From Jiangella sp. DSM 45060 (lineage in GTDB: Bacteria > Actinomycetota > Actinomycetes > Jiangellales > Jiangellaceae), in contig NZ_LT629771.1 of the NCBI RefSeq assembly GCF_900105175.1, forward strand, positions 124,001 through 188,000: a stretch of DNA of 64,000 bases, given 5' to 3'. The notes beneath the pieces are model-generated. The model saw only the letters and a list, made by a program, of their open reading frames with translations. It had not been told where the DNA came from and did no database searches. Positions 39,193 to 47,429 of the stretch are shown piece by piece; the stretch's first letter is position 1; each line of letters begins with the position of its first letter. The translations under genes and the position numbers were made by a program.

Positions 39193-41567
39193 TGGCCGCC
39201 GCCTGGCTGCGCCTGGAGCTGCGGCGGCGGTGGCGGTCGCTGCTGGTGCTCGCGCTGCTGGTCGCGGTGGCGGGCGGCGCCGTGCTGGCGACGGTCGCCG
39301 GGGCGCGGCGGGGCGCGTCGTCGGTGCACCGGCTCGACGCCGTCGGGCTGCCCGCGACCGCCCAGGTGCTGCCGGGCGACCCGGGCTTCGACTGGGCCGC
39401 GGTGCGCGCGCTGCCCGGCGTCGCGGCGGTGGGGGAGGTGGCCTTCGCCGCGTACGAGATCGACGGCGTGCCGGCCGACGGGCCGGTGCCGGCCGACCGG
39501 AACGTGCTGCGGACGGTGGAGCGGCCGGTGCTCCTCGACGGCCGCGCGGCCGACCCGGACCGCGTCGACGAGGCCGTGGTCACGCCGCGGTTCGTCCGCA
39601 CCTACGGCAGCGGCGTCGGCGACACCGTCACCGTCCGCCTCTACCGGCCCGAGACGCTGCAGGCGGCGGTGACGGACTGGCGCGGCCCGGTCGAGGAGGG
39701 TGCCCGGCCGCCGGCGGATGGGCCCGAGCTGCGCGTCCGCATCGTCGGCGTCGTCCGGTCGCCGCTGTTCACCGACCTGCCGGGCGCGCCTGGCTGGCTG
39801 GTGCCGACGGCCGCGTTCTACACGGCCTACGCCGGTGACCTGCTCGGCCCGCACGGCGCCACCGGCGCGATGGTGCGCCTCGACGACGGCGGCAGCGGCT
39901 ACCCGGCGTTCAAGGCGGCCGTCACCGGGCTGACCGGGCGCACCGACCTCACCATGTGGAGCGAGGCCACGGCGACCGGCTTCGTCCAGGGGCTGGTCGA
40001 CATCGAGGCCACCGCCGTCACCGCGTTCGCGCTGGCCGCGGGCGCCGCCGCCGTCGTGCTCGTGGGCCAGGCGGTCGCCCGGCACACCACGTCGGCCATG
40101 ACCGAGCTGCGGGTGCTCGGCGCGCTCGGGATGACGCCCCGACAGCAGGTCGCCGCCGCGGCGGCCGGTCCCGCGCTGGCCGGGCTGGCCGGCATGACGG
40201 TGGGCGTGGGCGCCGCGGTCCTCGCGTCGGCGTGGTTCCCCGGCGGGACCGCTGAGCAGCGCGAGCCCGCCCCGGGGCTCGACGCCGACTGGACGGTACT
40301 GGCGACCGGCTGGTCCGTCGTCGTGGCCGCGATCGCCGGCGGCGCCGCGCTGAGCGCCGTCCTGGCCCTGCGGGCCGCGCGCGACACCGTGGCTCCGCGG
40401 CGCTCACCGGTCGCCGCCGCCGTCGCCCGGGGCCCGCTCCCGCTGCCGGTCGTCCTCGGGACGCGGCTGGCGCTGGAGCCGGGCCGTGGCCGGCGTGCTG
40501 TCCCGGTGCGCCCGGCGCTGGCCGGCGCGATCGCCGGGGTCGCCGGGACGGTGGCCGCGCTGACCCTGGCCGCCGGGATCGACGACGCCGCGTCCACGCC
40601 CGCGCGGTACGGGCAGGTGCACGCGCTGGAGGCGTCGCTCGACGTCGACGCCGCGACGGCCGCGCGGGTGCTGCCGCGGCTCGCCGCCGACCCGGACGTC
40701 ACCGCCGTCAACGACAGCCGGTCCGCCGTGGCCCAGGCCGGGGGCGCCAGCCCGATGGTGTACTCGCTGGCGCCGGTCGGTGCCCCGCTGCCCGTCGTCG
40801 TCGACGAGGGCCGGGTGCCGTCCGCCGCCGACGAGGTCGCGCTCGGCCCGTACGCGGCCGCGACCCTGGGCGCCGGCGTCGGCGACACCGTCGAGCTGAC
40901 CGGCACCCGGGCGGCGCGCCGGTTCACCGTCACCGGGCTGGCGTTCGTGCCCGAAGGGCCGGAGAACTACAACGTCGACGGCGCCTGGGTCACCGCACCG
41001 GCCTTCGACGCGCTGTTCGACGCCCCGACGTTCCACGTCGCCCATGTCGCGGTACGCGACGACGCCGAACCCGCCGTCGTGGCCGAGCGCCTGAACCGCG
41101 CCGTGGCCCCGGACGTCTCCGTCCAGCCGGCGCTGCGCCGCGACCACTCGGTGGAGCTGCGGGTGATCCAGGCGCTGCCGCTGTACCTCGCGATCTTCCT
41201 GGCCCTGCTCGCGCTCGCCGCCGTCGCGCATGCGCTGGCCGTGGCGCTGCGCCGGCGGCGGCACGACCTCGCCGTGCTGCGCGCCACCGGGCTGACCGCC
41301 CGGCAGTGCCGCGCGGCCGTCGTCACGCAGGCCGTGGTGATCGTGCTGACCGGGCTGGTGATCGGCGCGCCGCTCGGGGTGGCGGCCGGCCGGTCGCTGT
41401 GGCGCTACGTCACCGACGCCGCGGTGACGCACTACGTGCCGCCGCCGGCGGTCCCGGCGCTGGTCGTCGTGGTCCCGGCGGCGCTGGTGGCGGCCGTTCT
41501 GGTGGCGGCGTGGCCGGCTCGGCGGGCGGGGACGTTCCCCGTCTGGCAGGCCTTGCGGGCGGAATGA
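39192..41567 (+). CDS. FtsX-like ABC permease, copy 4
   Basis: 791 aa from the ATG at 39192 (MAAAWLRLELRRRWRSLLVL). Most diverged of the four: outer domain 1 has VHRLDAVGLPATAQVLPGDP and the C-terminus is RRAGTFPVWQALRAE. The double FtsX layout is kept, with PLYLAIFLALLALAAVAHAL as a late TM helix. The histidine-kinase gene follows after 13 bp. Confidence 0.9.
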   Translation: MAAAWLRLELRRRWRSLLVLALLVAVAGGAVLATVAGARRGASSVHRLDAVGLPATAQVLPGDPGFDWAAVRALPGVAAVGEVAFAAYEIDGVPADGPVPADRNVLRTVERPVLLDGRAADPDRVDEAVVTPRFVRTYGSGVGDTVTVRLYRPETLQAAVTDWRGPVEEGARPPADGPELRVRIVGVVRSPLFTDLPGAPGWLVPTAAFYTAYAGDLLGPHGATGAMVRLDDGGSGYPAFKAAVTGLTGRTDLTMWSEATATGFVQGLVDIEATAVTAFALAAGAAAVVLVGQAVARHTTSAMTELRVLGALGMTPRQQVAAAAAGPALAGLAGMTVGVGAAVLASAWFPGGTAEQREPAPGLDADWTVLATGWSVVVAAIAGGAALSAVLALRAARDTVAPRRSPVAAAVARGPLPLPVVLGTRLALEPGRGRRAVPVRPALAGAIAGVAGTVAALTLAAGIDDAASTPARYGQVHALEASLDVDAATAARVLPRLAADPDVTAVNDSRSAVAQAGGASPMVYSLAPVGAPLPVVVDEGRVPSAADEVALGPYAAATLGAGVGDTVELTGTRAARRFTVTGLAFVPEGPENYNVDGAWVTAPAFDALFDAPTFHVAHVAVRDDAEPAVVAERLNRAVAPDVSVQPALRRDHSVELRVIQALPLYLAIFLALLALAAVAHALAVALRRRRHDLAVLRATGLTARQCRAAVVTQAVVIVLTGLVIGAPLGVAAGRSLWRYVTDAAVTHYVPPPAVPALVVVVPAALVAAVLVAAWPARRAGTFPVWQALRAE

Positions 41568-41580
41568 GGAGGTGGGCGGG

Positions 41581-43623
41581 GTGAACGGTTCGGTGCGCGC
41601 ACGCAACCGGCGCGACGTCGCGCTGTGGGCCGGGTGGGCGGCGCTGGTGGCCGGCGCCGTCGGGCTCGCGGTGTGGGCGCTGCGGACGCTGATCGACGTG
41701 CCCGGCGAGCTGCTTCCGTGGGCGCTGCTCGGGCTGGCCGCGGTCCCCTTCGCCGTGACGGCGGCGGCCGTGCCCCGGCTGCGGCGCCGCGCCGGCTCCG
41801 TCGCCGGGCCGACGCTGGTGTTCTGCGGCCTGGCCCTGATGGTGCTCGCCGTCTACCTGGTGGTCGTGATCGGCCTCGGCGGCGAGGTCGACGACGACGG
41901 TCAGGGCGTGCTGGCGTTCTCGATGCTGGCCGCGCTGACGGCGGTCGTGCTGGCCGAGCCGGTGCGGGCGCGGCTGCACGAGCTGGCCTCGCAGTGGGCC
42001 GGTCCGCCGCAGCGCCCGGCGTCGTCGGCCCTCGAGACGTTCGGGTCGCGGATGACACGTGCCGTCCCCATGGACGAGCTGCTGCTGCAGCTGGCCGAGA
42101 CCCTGCGCTCCACCCTCGGCCCGGCCGGCGCCGAGGTCTGGACCGGCGAGGACGGCGTCCTGGAACGGGCCGTGTCGGTGCCTGAGCGCGGTCATGCGCG
42201 GCTGACCCTCGCCGGCCCCGAACTGGCCGCCGTCAGCCGGGCCCGCGTGTCCGGCAACGCCTGGGCGGCGATGTGGCTGCCCTCCTTGCTGGCCGACGGC
42301 GGCGCGCCGGCCGTACCCGCTGGCCGTGCGCCGGACCTCGCGTCGGCCGAGAGCGCGCCGGGTGGTTCGGCGCTGGCGGGCGGGGGTGCGTCGGGCGGGG
42401 GTGCGTCGGGCGGGGGTGCGTCGGGCGGGGGTGCGTCGGGCGGGGGTGCGTCGGGCGGGGGTGCGTCGGGCGGGGGTGCGTCGGGCGGGGGTGCGTCGGG
42501 CGGGGGTGCGCCGGGTGGTTCGGCGCTGGCGGGCGGGGGTGCGTCGGGCGGGGGTGCGTCGGGCGGGGGTGCGTCGGGCGGGGGCGTGCCGGACGGGGCG
42601 CCGCCGGCGGGCGGGGGTGCGTCGGTCGGCGGTGCGTCGGGCGGCAGTGCGTCGCACGACCTCGCGCCGGCCGAAAACGCGTCGACGTTGTCAGTGCCCA
42701 CCCCTAGGGTGGGCACTGCCCGGGCCGGGCGGGTCATGCCTACCTCGTCGGCGAACGCACGTCGATCGGTGCGCGTCGCGTCGGTCACGCATCTTGGCCG
42801 GCTGCTCGGCCTGCTCGTCGTGGTCCGCACCGCCGACGACCGCCCGTTCAGCGACGACGACGACCGCGTGCTGGCCGACCTCGCCCGCCAGGTCGGCCTG
42901 GCGCTGCACAACGTCCGCCTCGACTCCGCGCTGCAGGCGTCGCTGGAGGAGCTGCGCCGCCGCAACGCCGAGCTGCAGGCGTCGCGGGCCCGCATCGTGT
43001 CCGCGGCGGATGCGTCCCGGCGGCAGATCGAGCGCAACCTGCACGACGGCGCGCAGCAGCGGCTGGTCGCGCTGGCGGTGAAGCTGGGGCTGGCCCGCCG
43101 GCTTGCGACGGGCGACGCGGCGGGGCTGCTGGAGGAGCTGCGCACCGATGTCCAGGAGACGCTGACCGAGCTGCGCGAGCTGGCGCACGGCATCTACCCG
43201 CCGTTGCTGCGCGAGCACGGGCTCGGTGAGGCGCTGCGCAACGCGGCCGGGCGCGCCACGATCCCGGTCCGCGTCGAGGCCGGCGACGCCGGCGACGTGC
43301 CGCGCTACCCGCCGGAGGCCGAGGCGGCGGTGTATTTCTGCTGCTTGGAGGCGCTGCAGAACGCCGGCAAGCACGCCGGCCCGGACGCGACGGTGACGGT
43401 GCGGATCGGCGCGGCCGAGGGCGGGCTGGAGTTCGAGGTGGCCGATGACGGCGCCGGCTTCGACCCCGCGGCGACCGCGGAGAGCCACGGGTTCGTGAAC
43501 ATGCGCGACCGCCTCGGCGCGTTCGGCGGCGAACTGACCATCACCAGCGCACCCGGCGCCGGCACCGTCGTCGCCGGTACGCTCCCCGTCGTCGCGCTGA
43601 CGCCGGTACGCTCCCACCCGTGA
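41581..43623 (+). CDS. NarL-type sensor histidine kinase with low-complexity insertion
   Basis: 680 aa from the GTG at 41581, chosen because AGGAGG lies 8 nt upstream; an in-frame GTG at 41572 is less likely. Four TM helices (residues ~14-36, 44-63, 77-98, 108-124), then a GAF-like region that is split by ~140 residues of (GGGAS)n and related sequence. The HisKA_3 box ERNLHDGAQQRLVALAVKLG follows with phosphorylatable His488, then a HATPase domain with ALQNAGKHA (N box) and ADDGAGFDP. It probably phosphorylates the regulator that overlaps its stop (GTGA), and possibly the receiver of the cyclase fusion. Confidence 0.9.
   Translation: MNGSVRARNRRDVALWAGWAALVAGAVGLAVWALRTLIDVPGELLPWALLGLAAVPFAVTAAAVPRLRRRAGSVAGPTLVFCGLALMVLAVYLVVVIGLGGEVDDDGQGVLAFSMLAALTAVVLAEPVRARLHELASQWAGPPQRPASSALETFGSRMTRAVPMDELLLQLAETLRSTLGPAGAEVWTGEDGVLERAVSVPERGHARLTLAGPELAAVSRARVSGNAWAAMWLPSLLADGGAPAVPAGRAPDLASAESAPGGSALAGGGASGGGASGGGASGGGASGGGASGGGASGGGASGGGASGGGAPGGSALAGGGASGGGASGGGASGGGVPDGAPPAGGGASVGGASGGSASHDLAPAENASTLSVPTPRVGTARAGRVMPTSSANARRSVRVASVTHLGRLLGLLVVVRTADDRPFSDDDDRVLADLARQVGLALHNVRLDSALQASLEELRRRNAELQASRARIVSAADASRRQIERNLHDGAQQRLVALAVKLGLARRLATGDAAGLLEELRTDVQETLTELRELAHGIYPPLLREHGLGEALRNAAGRATIPVRVEAGDAGDVPRYPPEAEAAVYFCCLEALQNAGKHAGPDATVTVRIGAAEGGLEFEVADDGAGFDPAATAESHGFVNMRDRLGAFGGELTITSAPGAGTVVAGTLPVVALTPVRSHP
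42379..42588 (+). repeat. 15-bp tandem repeat inside the histidine-kinase gene
   Basis: Unit GGCGGGGGTGCGTCG (GGGAS): eight copies plus GGGAP, an interrupting GGSALA segment that also occurs just before the array, then three more copies and GGGVP. The unit is a multiple of 3, so copy changes keep frame. The opposite strand would read PPPDA repeats. Confidence 0.92.
42692..42718. repeat. Perfect palindrome within the kinase insertion
   Basis: CAGTGCCCACCC / GGGTGGGCACTG, 12-bp arms around CTA. It is translated as SVPTPRVGTA. A related partial form (GTGCCCGCCCGTAGGGTGGG) occurs at 1442-1461. It could be a small dispersed palindromic repeat that inserted in frame. Confidence 0.8.
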
Positions 43624-44294
43624 CCACCGGCACCCGGGTCCGCGTCGTCGTCGCCGACGACGCCCTGCTGGTGCGCGAGGGCGTCCAGCGGGTGCTGGGC
43701 CTGTACCCCGACCTCGAGGTCGTCGGCGTGGCCGGAGATCTCGACGGCCTGCTGGCGGCGGTCGACGAGCACCGGCCCGACGTCGTCGTCACGGACATCC
43801 GTATGCCGCCGACGTCCAGCGACGAAGGCGTCCGCGCCGCCACCCGGCTGCGCGAGACCGCGCCCGAGACCGGCGTCGTCGTGCTGTCGCAGTATGCCGC
43901 GCCCGCGTACGCGCTGGAGCTGCTCTCCGGCGGCTCGCAGCGGCGCGCCTACCTGCTCAAGGAGCGGGTCAGCGAGCCCGACCAGCTGGCCGCGGCCGTC
44001 CGCGAGGTGGCCCGCGGCGGCAGCGTCGTCGACCCGCGCGTCGTCGAGGTGCTGGTGGCCGGCAACCGCCCGCCCGGCGATCCGCTGGCCGGGCTCACCA
44101 GGCGCGAGCGGGAGGTGCTCGAGCAGATCGCGCAGGGCAAGAGCAACGCCGGCGTCGCCGCCGCGCTCGTGCTCACCGAACGCGCCGTCGAGAAGCACAT
44201 CAACGCGCTGTTCGCGAAGCTCGGCCTCACCGCCGAGCCCGACGTCCACCGCCGGGTCAGCGCCGTCCTGCTCTACCTCGCCTCGCTGCGCTGA
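43620..44294 (+). CDS. NarL/LuxR-type response regulator
   Basis: 224 aa from a GTG overlapping the kinase stop. Receiver with DD at 13-14, phosphoacceptor Asp59 in VVVTDIRMPP and Lys in AYLLKERV. The C-terminal LuxR HTH is LTRREREVLEQIAQGKSNAG followed by LTERAVEKHINALFAKLGL. It is the cognate partner of the overlapping kinase and the best candidate to bind the 7-2-7 dyads. Its receiver is closely similar to that of the cyclase fusion. Confidence 0.93.
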   Translation: MTTGTRVRVVVADDALLVREGVQRVLGLYPDLEVVGVAGDLDGLLAAVDEHRPDVVVTDIRMPPTSSDEGVRAATRLRETAPETGVVVLSQYAAPAYALELLSGGSQRRAYLLKERVSEPDQLAAAVREVARGGSVVDPRVVEVLVAGNRPPGDPLAGLTRREREVLEQIAQGKSNAGVAAALVLTERAVEKHINALFAKLGLTAEPDVHRRVSAVLLYLASLR

Positions 44295-44295
44295 C

Positions 44296-44311
44296 GGGGT
44301 GCTGGCACCCC
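44296..44311. promoter_or_regulatory. Candidate operator GGGGTGC-TG-GCACCCC
   Basis: Identical 16 bp to 29921-29936. It starts just after the response-regulator stop and lies 57 bp before the start of the REC-only gene. It could also form a small terminator hairpin, but the identical upstream placement elsewhere favours an operator. Confidence 0.55.
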
Positions 44312-44368
44312 CGCGGGACGGGTGGTGACCGGGTGGCGGTCCCGCCCGGCGGCGACGATGCTGGTGTC

Positions 44369-44788
44369 ATGGCCGGCAGTGCGCACACCCCCCACGCCGA
44401 GGCTCCGCCCGCCGTCGTCGACGTCCTCGTGGTCGACGACCAGGAGACCTATCTGTCCGTCGCCCGCTACGTCGTCGGCGCCACGCCCGGGTTCCGGGTC
44501 GCCGGCGAGGCCACCAGCGGCGAGGACGCGGTGCGGCTCGCGGCGGCGCTGCGCCCCGGGCTGGTGCTGATGGACATCAACCTGCCCGGCATCTCCGGCA
44601 TCGAGGCCACCCGCCGGCTGCTCGCGGCCGCGCCCGACGCCGTCGTGCTGCTGATGTCGACGTACCCGGCGTCCGACCTGCCGCAGGACGCGCGCGCCAG
44701 CGGCGCCCGGGCCTACGTCCACAAGGAGGACCTCGCGCCCGACGTCCTCGTCGCGGTCATGGCCGGCCGCCTCGATCCCGGCTTCTGA
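44369..44788 (+). CDS. REC-only response regulator
   Basis: 139 aa from the ATG at 44369, with a Pro/Ala/His-rich lead of 17 residues. Receiver residues DD at 23-24, Asp69 in LMDINLPGISG, Ser/Thr in LMSTYP and Lys in YVHKED are present. There is no output domain, so it may act as phosphate sink, relay or competitor. GATGCT lies 6 nt before the ATG, suggesting leaderless transcription. Confidence 0.88.
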   Translation: MAGSAHTPHAEAPPAVVDVLVVDDQETYLSVARYVVGATPGFRVAGEATSGEDAVRLAAALRPGLVLMDINLPGISGIEATRRLLAAAPDAVVLLMSTYPASDLPQDARASGARAYVHKEDLAPDVLVAVMAGRLDPGF

Positions 44789-44840
44789 GCGCACCGAAAA
44801 CCCCTCGACCCACGGCTCGCGCCGGGGCGAGACTGGGATC

Positions 44841-46517
44841 ATGGGCCACGTCGACCTCAACGCCGTCTCCTTCACCCTGCCCGACGGCCGGGTGCTGCTC
44901 GACGACGTCTCGTTCCGGGTCGGCGACGGCGCCAAGGTCGCGCTGGTCGGTGCCAACGGGTCCGGCAAGACCACACTGCTGCGCATCGTCGCCGGCGATC
45001 TCACGGCACACGACGGCGCCGTCACGCGCAGCGGCGGGCTCGGTGTCATGCGGCAGTTCGTCGCCCGCGACGCCCAGGACGTCCGCGACCTCCTGCTCTC
45101 GGTGGCGCCGCCGCGCGTGCGGGCCGCCGCTGCCGCCGTCGACGCCGCCGAGCTGGCCATGATGGACCGCGACGACGAACCCACACAGATGACGTACGCG
45201 GCCGCGCTCGGCGAGTGGGCCGACGCCGGCGGCTACGAGACCGAGGTGCTGTGGGACGTCTGCACCACGGCCGCGCTGGGCATCCCGTTCGAGCGGTGCC
45301 GCTGGCGCGAGGTGTCGTCGCTGTCCGGCGGCGAGCAGAAGCGGCTGGTGCTCGAGGCGCTGCTGCGCGGGCCCGACGAAGTGCTGCTGCTCGACGAGCC
45401 CGACAACTTCCTCGACGTCCCGGCCAAGCGCTGGCTCGAGGACCGCCTGGTCGAGTCCCCCAAGACGGTCCTCTACGTCAGCCACGACCGCGAGCTGCTG
45501 CACCGCACCGCCACCCGCGTCGTCACCGTCGAGCTCGGTGCGGCCGGCAACACCGCGTGGGTGCACCCGAGCGGGTTCGGCAGCTACCACGAGGCCCGGC
45601 GCGAGCGGTTCGCCCGGCTCGAGGAGCTGCGCCGCCGCTGGGACGAAGAGCACGAGAAGCTGCGTCAGCTCATGCTCATGTACAAGCAGAAGGCCGCCTA
45701 CAACTCCGACATGGCCAACCGCTACCAGGCGGCGCAGACCCGGTTGCGCAAGTTCGAGGAGGCCGGCCCGCCGGAGGACCAGCCGCGCGAGCAGAACCTT
45801 CGCATGCGGCTGCGCGGCGGGCGCACCGGCAAGCGCGCCGTCGTCTGCGAGTCCCTGGAGCTGACGGGTCTCATGAAGCCGTTCGACCTCGAGGTCTGGT
45901 ACGGCGAGCGGGTCGCCGTCCTCGGTTCCAACGGCTCCGGCAAGTCGCACTTCCTGCGGCTGCTCGCCGCCGGCGGCACCGACCCCGAGCCCGAGCACGA
46001 GCCCGTCGACGACGTCCCCGTCGCGCCGGTCCGGCACACCGGGGTGGCGCGGCTGGGCGCGCGGGTGCGGCCGGGCTGGTTCGCGCAGACCCACGACCAT
46101 CCTGAGCTGGTCGGGCGCACGCTGTTGGAGATCCTGCATCGCGGCGACGGGCGGCGGGCCGGCATGCCGCGCGAGGAGGCCAGCCGCGCGCTCGACCGGT
46201 ACGAGCTCGCGCACGCCGCCGACCAAGCGTTCGAGTCGCTGTCCGGCGGGCAGCAGGCGCGGCTGCAGATCCTGCTGCTCGAGCTGTCCGGCGCCACGTT
46301 GCTGCTGCTCGACGAGCCCACCGACAACCTCGACCTCGTGTCGGCCGAAGCGCTGCAGGACGGGCTCGAGGCGTTCGAGGGCACGGTGCTCGCCGTCACC
46401 CACGACCGCTGGTTCGCCCGCGACTTCGACCGCTACCTCGTGTTCGGCGCCAACGGCACCGTCTACGAGGCGCCAGAACCGGTCTGGGACGAAGGCCGCG
46501 TCACGCGGGTGCGCTGA
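44841..46517 (+). CDS. ABC-F family ATPase
   Basis: 558 aa, two ABC domains and no membrane segments. Domain 1: Walker A GANGSGKTTLL, signature LSGGEQKRLVLEAL, Walker B VLLLDEPDNFLDV. The linker (about residues 250-320) is charged and helical (RRWDEEHEKLRQLMLMYKQK). Domain 2: GSNGSGKSHFLRLL, LSGGQQARLQILLLEL, LLLLDEPTDNLD. Members act on the ribosome, as translation factors or antibiotic protection proteins; which applies here is unknown. GAGACT lies 6 nt before the ATG. Confidence 0.93.
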   Translation: MGHVDLNAVSFTLPDGRVLLDDVSFRVGDGAKVALVGANGSGKTTLLRIVAGDLTAHDGAVTRSGGLGVMRQFVARDAQDVRDLLLSVAPPRVRAAAAAVDAAELAMMDRDDEPTQMTYAAALGEWADAGGYETEVLWDVCTTAALGIPFERCRWREVSSLSGGEQKRLVLEALLRGPDEVLLLDEPDNFLDVPAKRWLEDRLVESPKTVLYVSHDRELLHRTATRVVTVELGAAGNTAWVHPSGFGSYHEARRERFARLEELRRRWDEEHEKLRQLMLMYKQKAAYNSDMANRYQAAQTRLRKFEEAGPPEDQPREQNLRMRLRGGRTGKRAVVCESLELTGLMKPFDLEVWYGERVAVLGSNGSGKSHFLRLLAAGGTDPEPEHEPVDDVPVAPVRHTGVARLGARVRPGWFAQTHDHPELVGRTLLEILHRGDGRRAGMPREEASRALDRYELAHAADQAFESLSGGQQARLQILLLELSGATLLLLDEPTDNLDLVSAEALQDGLEAFEGTVLAVTHDRWFARDFDRYLVFGANGTVYEAPEPVWDEGRVTRVR

Positions 46518-47383
46518 TGGAGCCCGTGTCGATCACCACCGACGCCGACGAGTTCTGGCAGCGGGCGGGCGAGTGGCTGCGGCGCGAGCCGGTGCTGCGC
46601 TCGGTGCTGCTCACCACCGTCGACCGCGAGCGCCGGGGCGGGTCGGGCGGCACGTTCGCCCTGCTGGCCGATGGTGCTGGTGCCGACGCTGTCGGGGCCG
46701 ACGGGGCCGCGGCGGGCGGGGTGACCGGCGTCGCGGTGTGGACCCCGCCGTTCCGCGTCTACGTCGCCGCGCCGCCGGTCCAGGCCGAGCGGCTCGCCCT
46801 GGCCATGCTCGACCGCTGCCCGGCGATCGACGGCGTCACCGGCGTCACCGACGAGTCCGCGGCGTTCGCCCAGGCGTGGGCCGGTCACACCGGCGGCACC
46901 GTCGCCGTCTCGATGAACCAGCGGCTGTTCGAGCTCGACGTCGTCGTGCCGCCGCGGCCGGTCTCCGGCGCCGCGCGGCTCGCCGGCTCCGACGACCGCG
47001 ACCTGCTGGTCGAGTGGACGCTGGCGTTCGAGCGCGAGTCCAACGCCGCGCCCGGCGCCAGCGTCGCCGAGCGCGTCGTCGACCTCATGCTGGCCGACGG
47101 CCGCGCCTGGCTCTGGGACGACGACGGCCCGGCCTGCTTCGTGGGCGTCTCCCGCACCGTCAGCGGCGTCGCCCGCATCGCGCCGGTCTACACGCCGCCC
47201 GGCCGCCGTCGCCGCGGGTATGCGTCGGCGCTGGTGGCGGCGGTCAGCCAGGCCGTGCTCGACGCCGGCGCCGGCCGCTGCGCCCTCTTCACCGACCTCG
47301 CCAACCCCACCGCGAACCACGTCTACACCGCCCTCGGCTACCGCCCCGTCGCCGACGTCACGGCCTACACCTTCAGCCGCTGA
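46517..47383 (+). CDS. GNAT acetyltransferase
   Basis: 288 aa starting at an ATG overlapping the ABC-F stop by 1 nt. The GNAT core is in the C-terminal half: ARIAPVYTPPGRRRRGYASA is motif A (acetyl-CoA pyrophosphate loop) and YTALGYRPVADV the C-terminal motif. The N-terminal half is a second, diverged domain. Substrate unknown. Coupling with an ABC-F gene might indicate resistance, but this is weak inference. A strong hairpin follows. Confidence 0.85.
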   Translation: MEPVSITTDADEFWQRAGEWLRREPVLRSVLLTTVDRERRGGSGGTFALLADGAGADAVGADGAAAGGVTGVAVWTPPFRVYVAAPPVQAERLALAMLDRCPAIDGVTGVTDESAAFAQAWAGHTGGTVAVSMNQRLFELDVVVPPRPVSGAARLAGSDDRDLLVEWTLAFERESNAAPGASVAERVVDLMLADGRAWLWDDDGPACFVGVSRTVSGVARIAPVYTPPGRRRRGYASALVAAVSQAVLDAGAGRCALFTDLANPTANHVYTALGYRPVADVTAYTFSR

Positions 47384-47387
47384 CCGA

Positions 47388-47423
47388 CGGGTGAGCGTCC
47401 GGTGCCGTGCGGACGCTCACCCG
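47388..47423. terminator. Bidirectional terminator
   Basis: Perfect 14-bp arms CGGGTGAGCGTCCG / CGGACGCTCACCCG with an 8-nt loop, between convergent genes and 5 bp after the GNAT stop. Confidence 0.88.
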
Positions 47424-47429
47424 CGGGTG

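Noticed and set aside
42379..42588. CRISPR-like array
   Set aside because: Units are contiguous 15-mers without spacers and lie in frame within a kinase gene.
42192..43193. Minus-strand frame with PPPDA repeats over the kinase gene
   Set aside because: Produced by the reverse complement of the GGGAS array; no start context and no domain.
44296..44311. Dyad as a simple terminator of the response-regulator gene
   Set aside because: Possible, but the same 16 bp lie upstream of the cyclase gene at the same distance, which a terminator does not explain.
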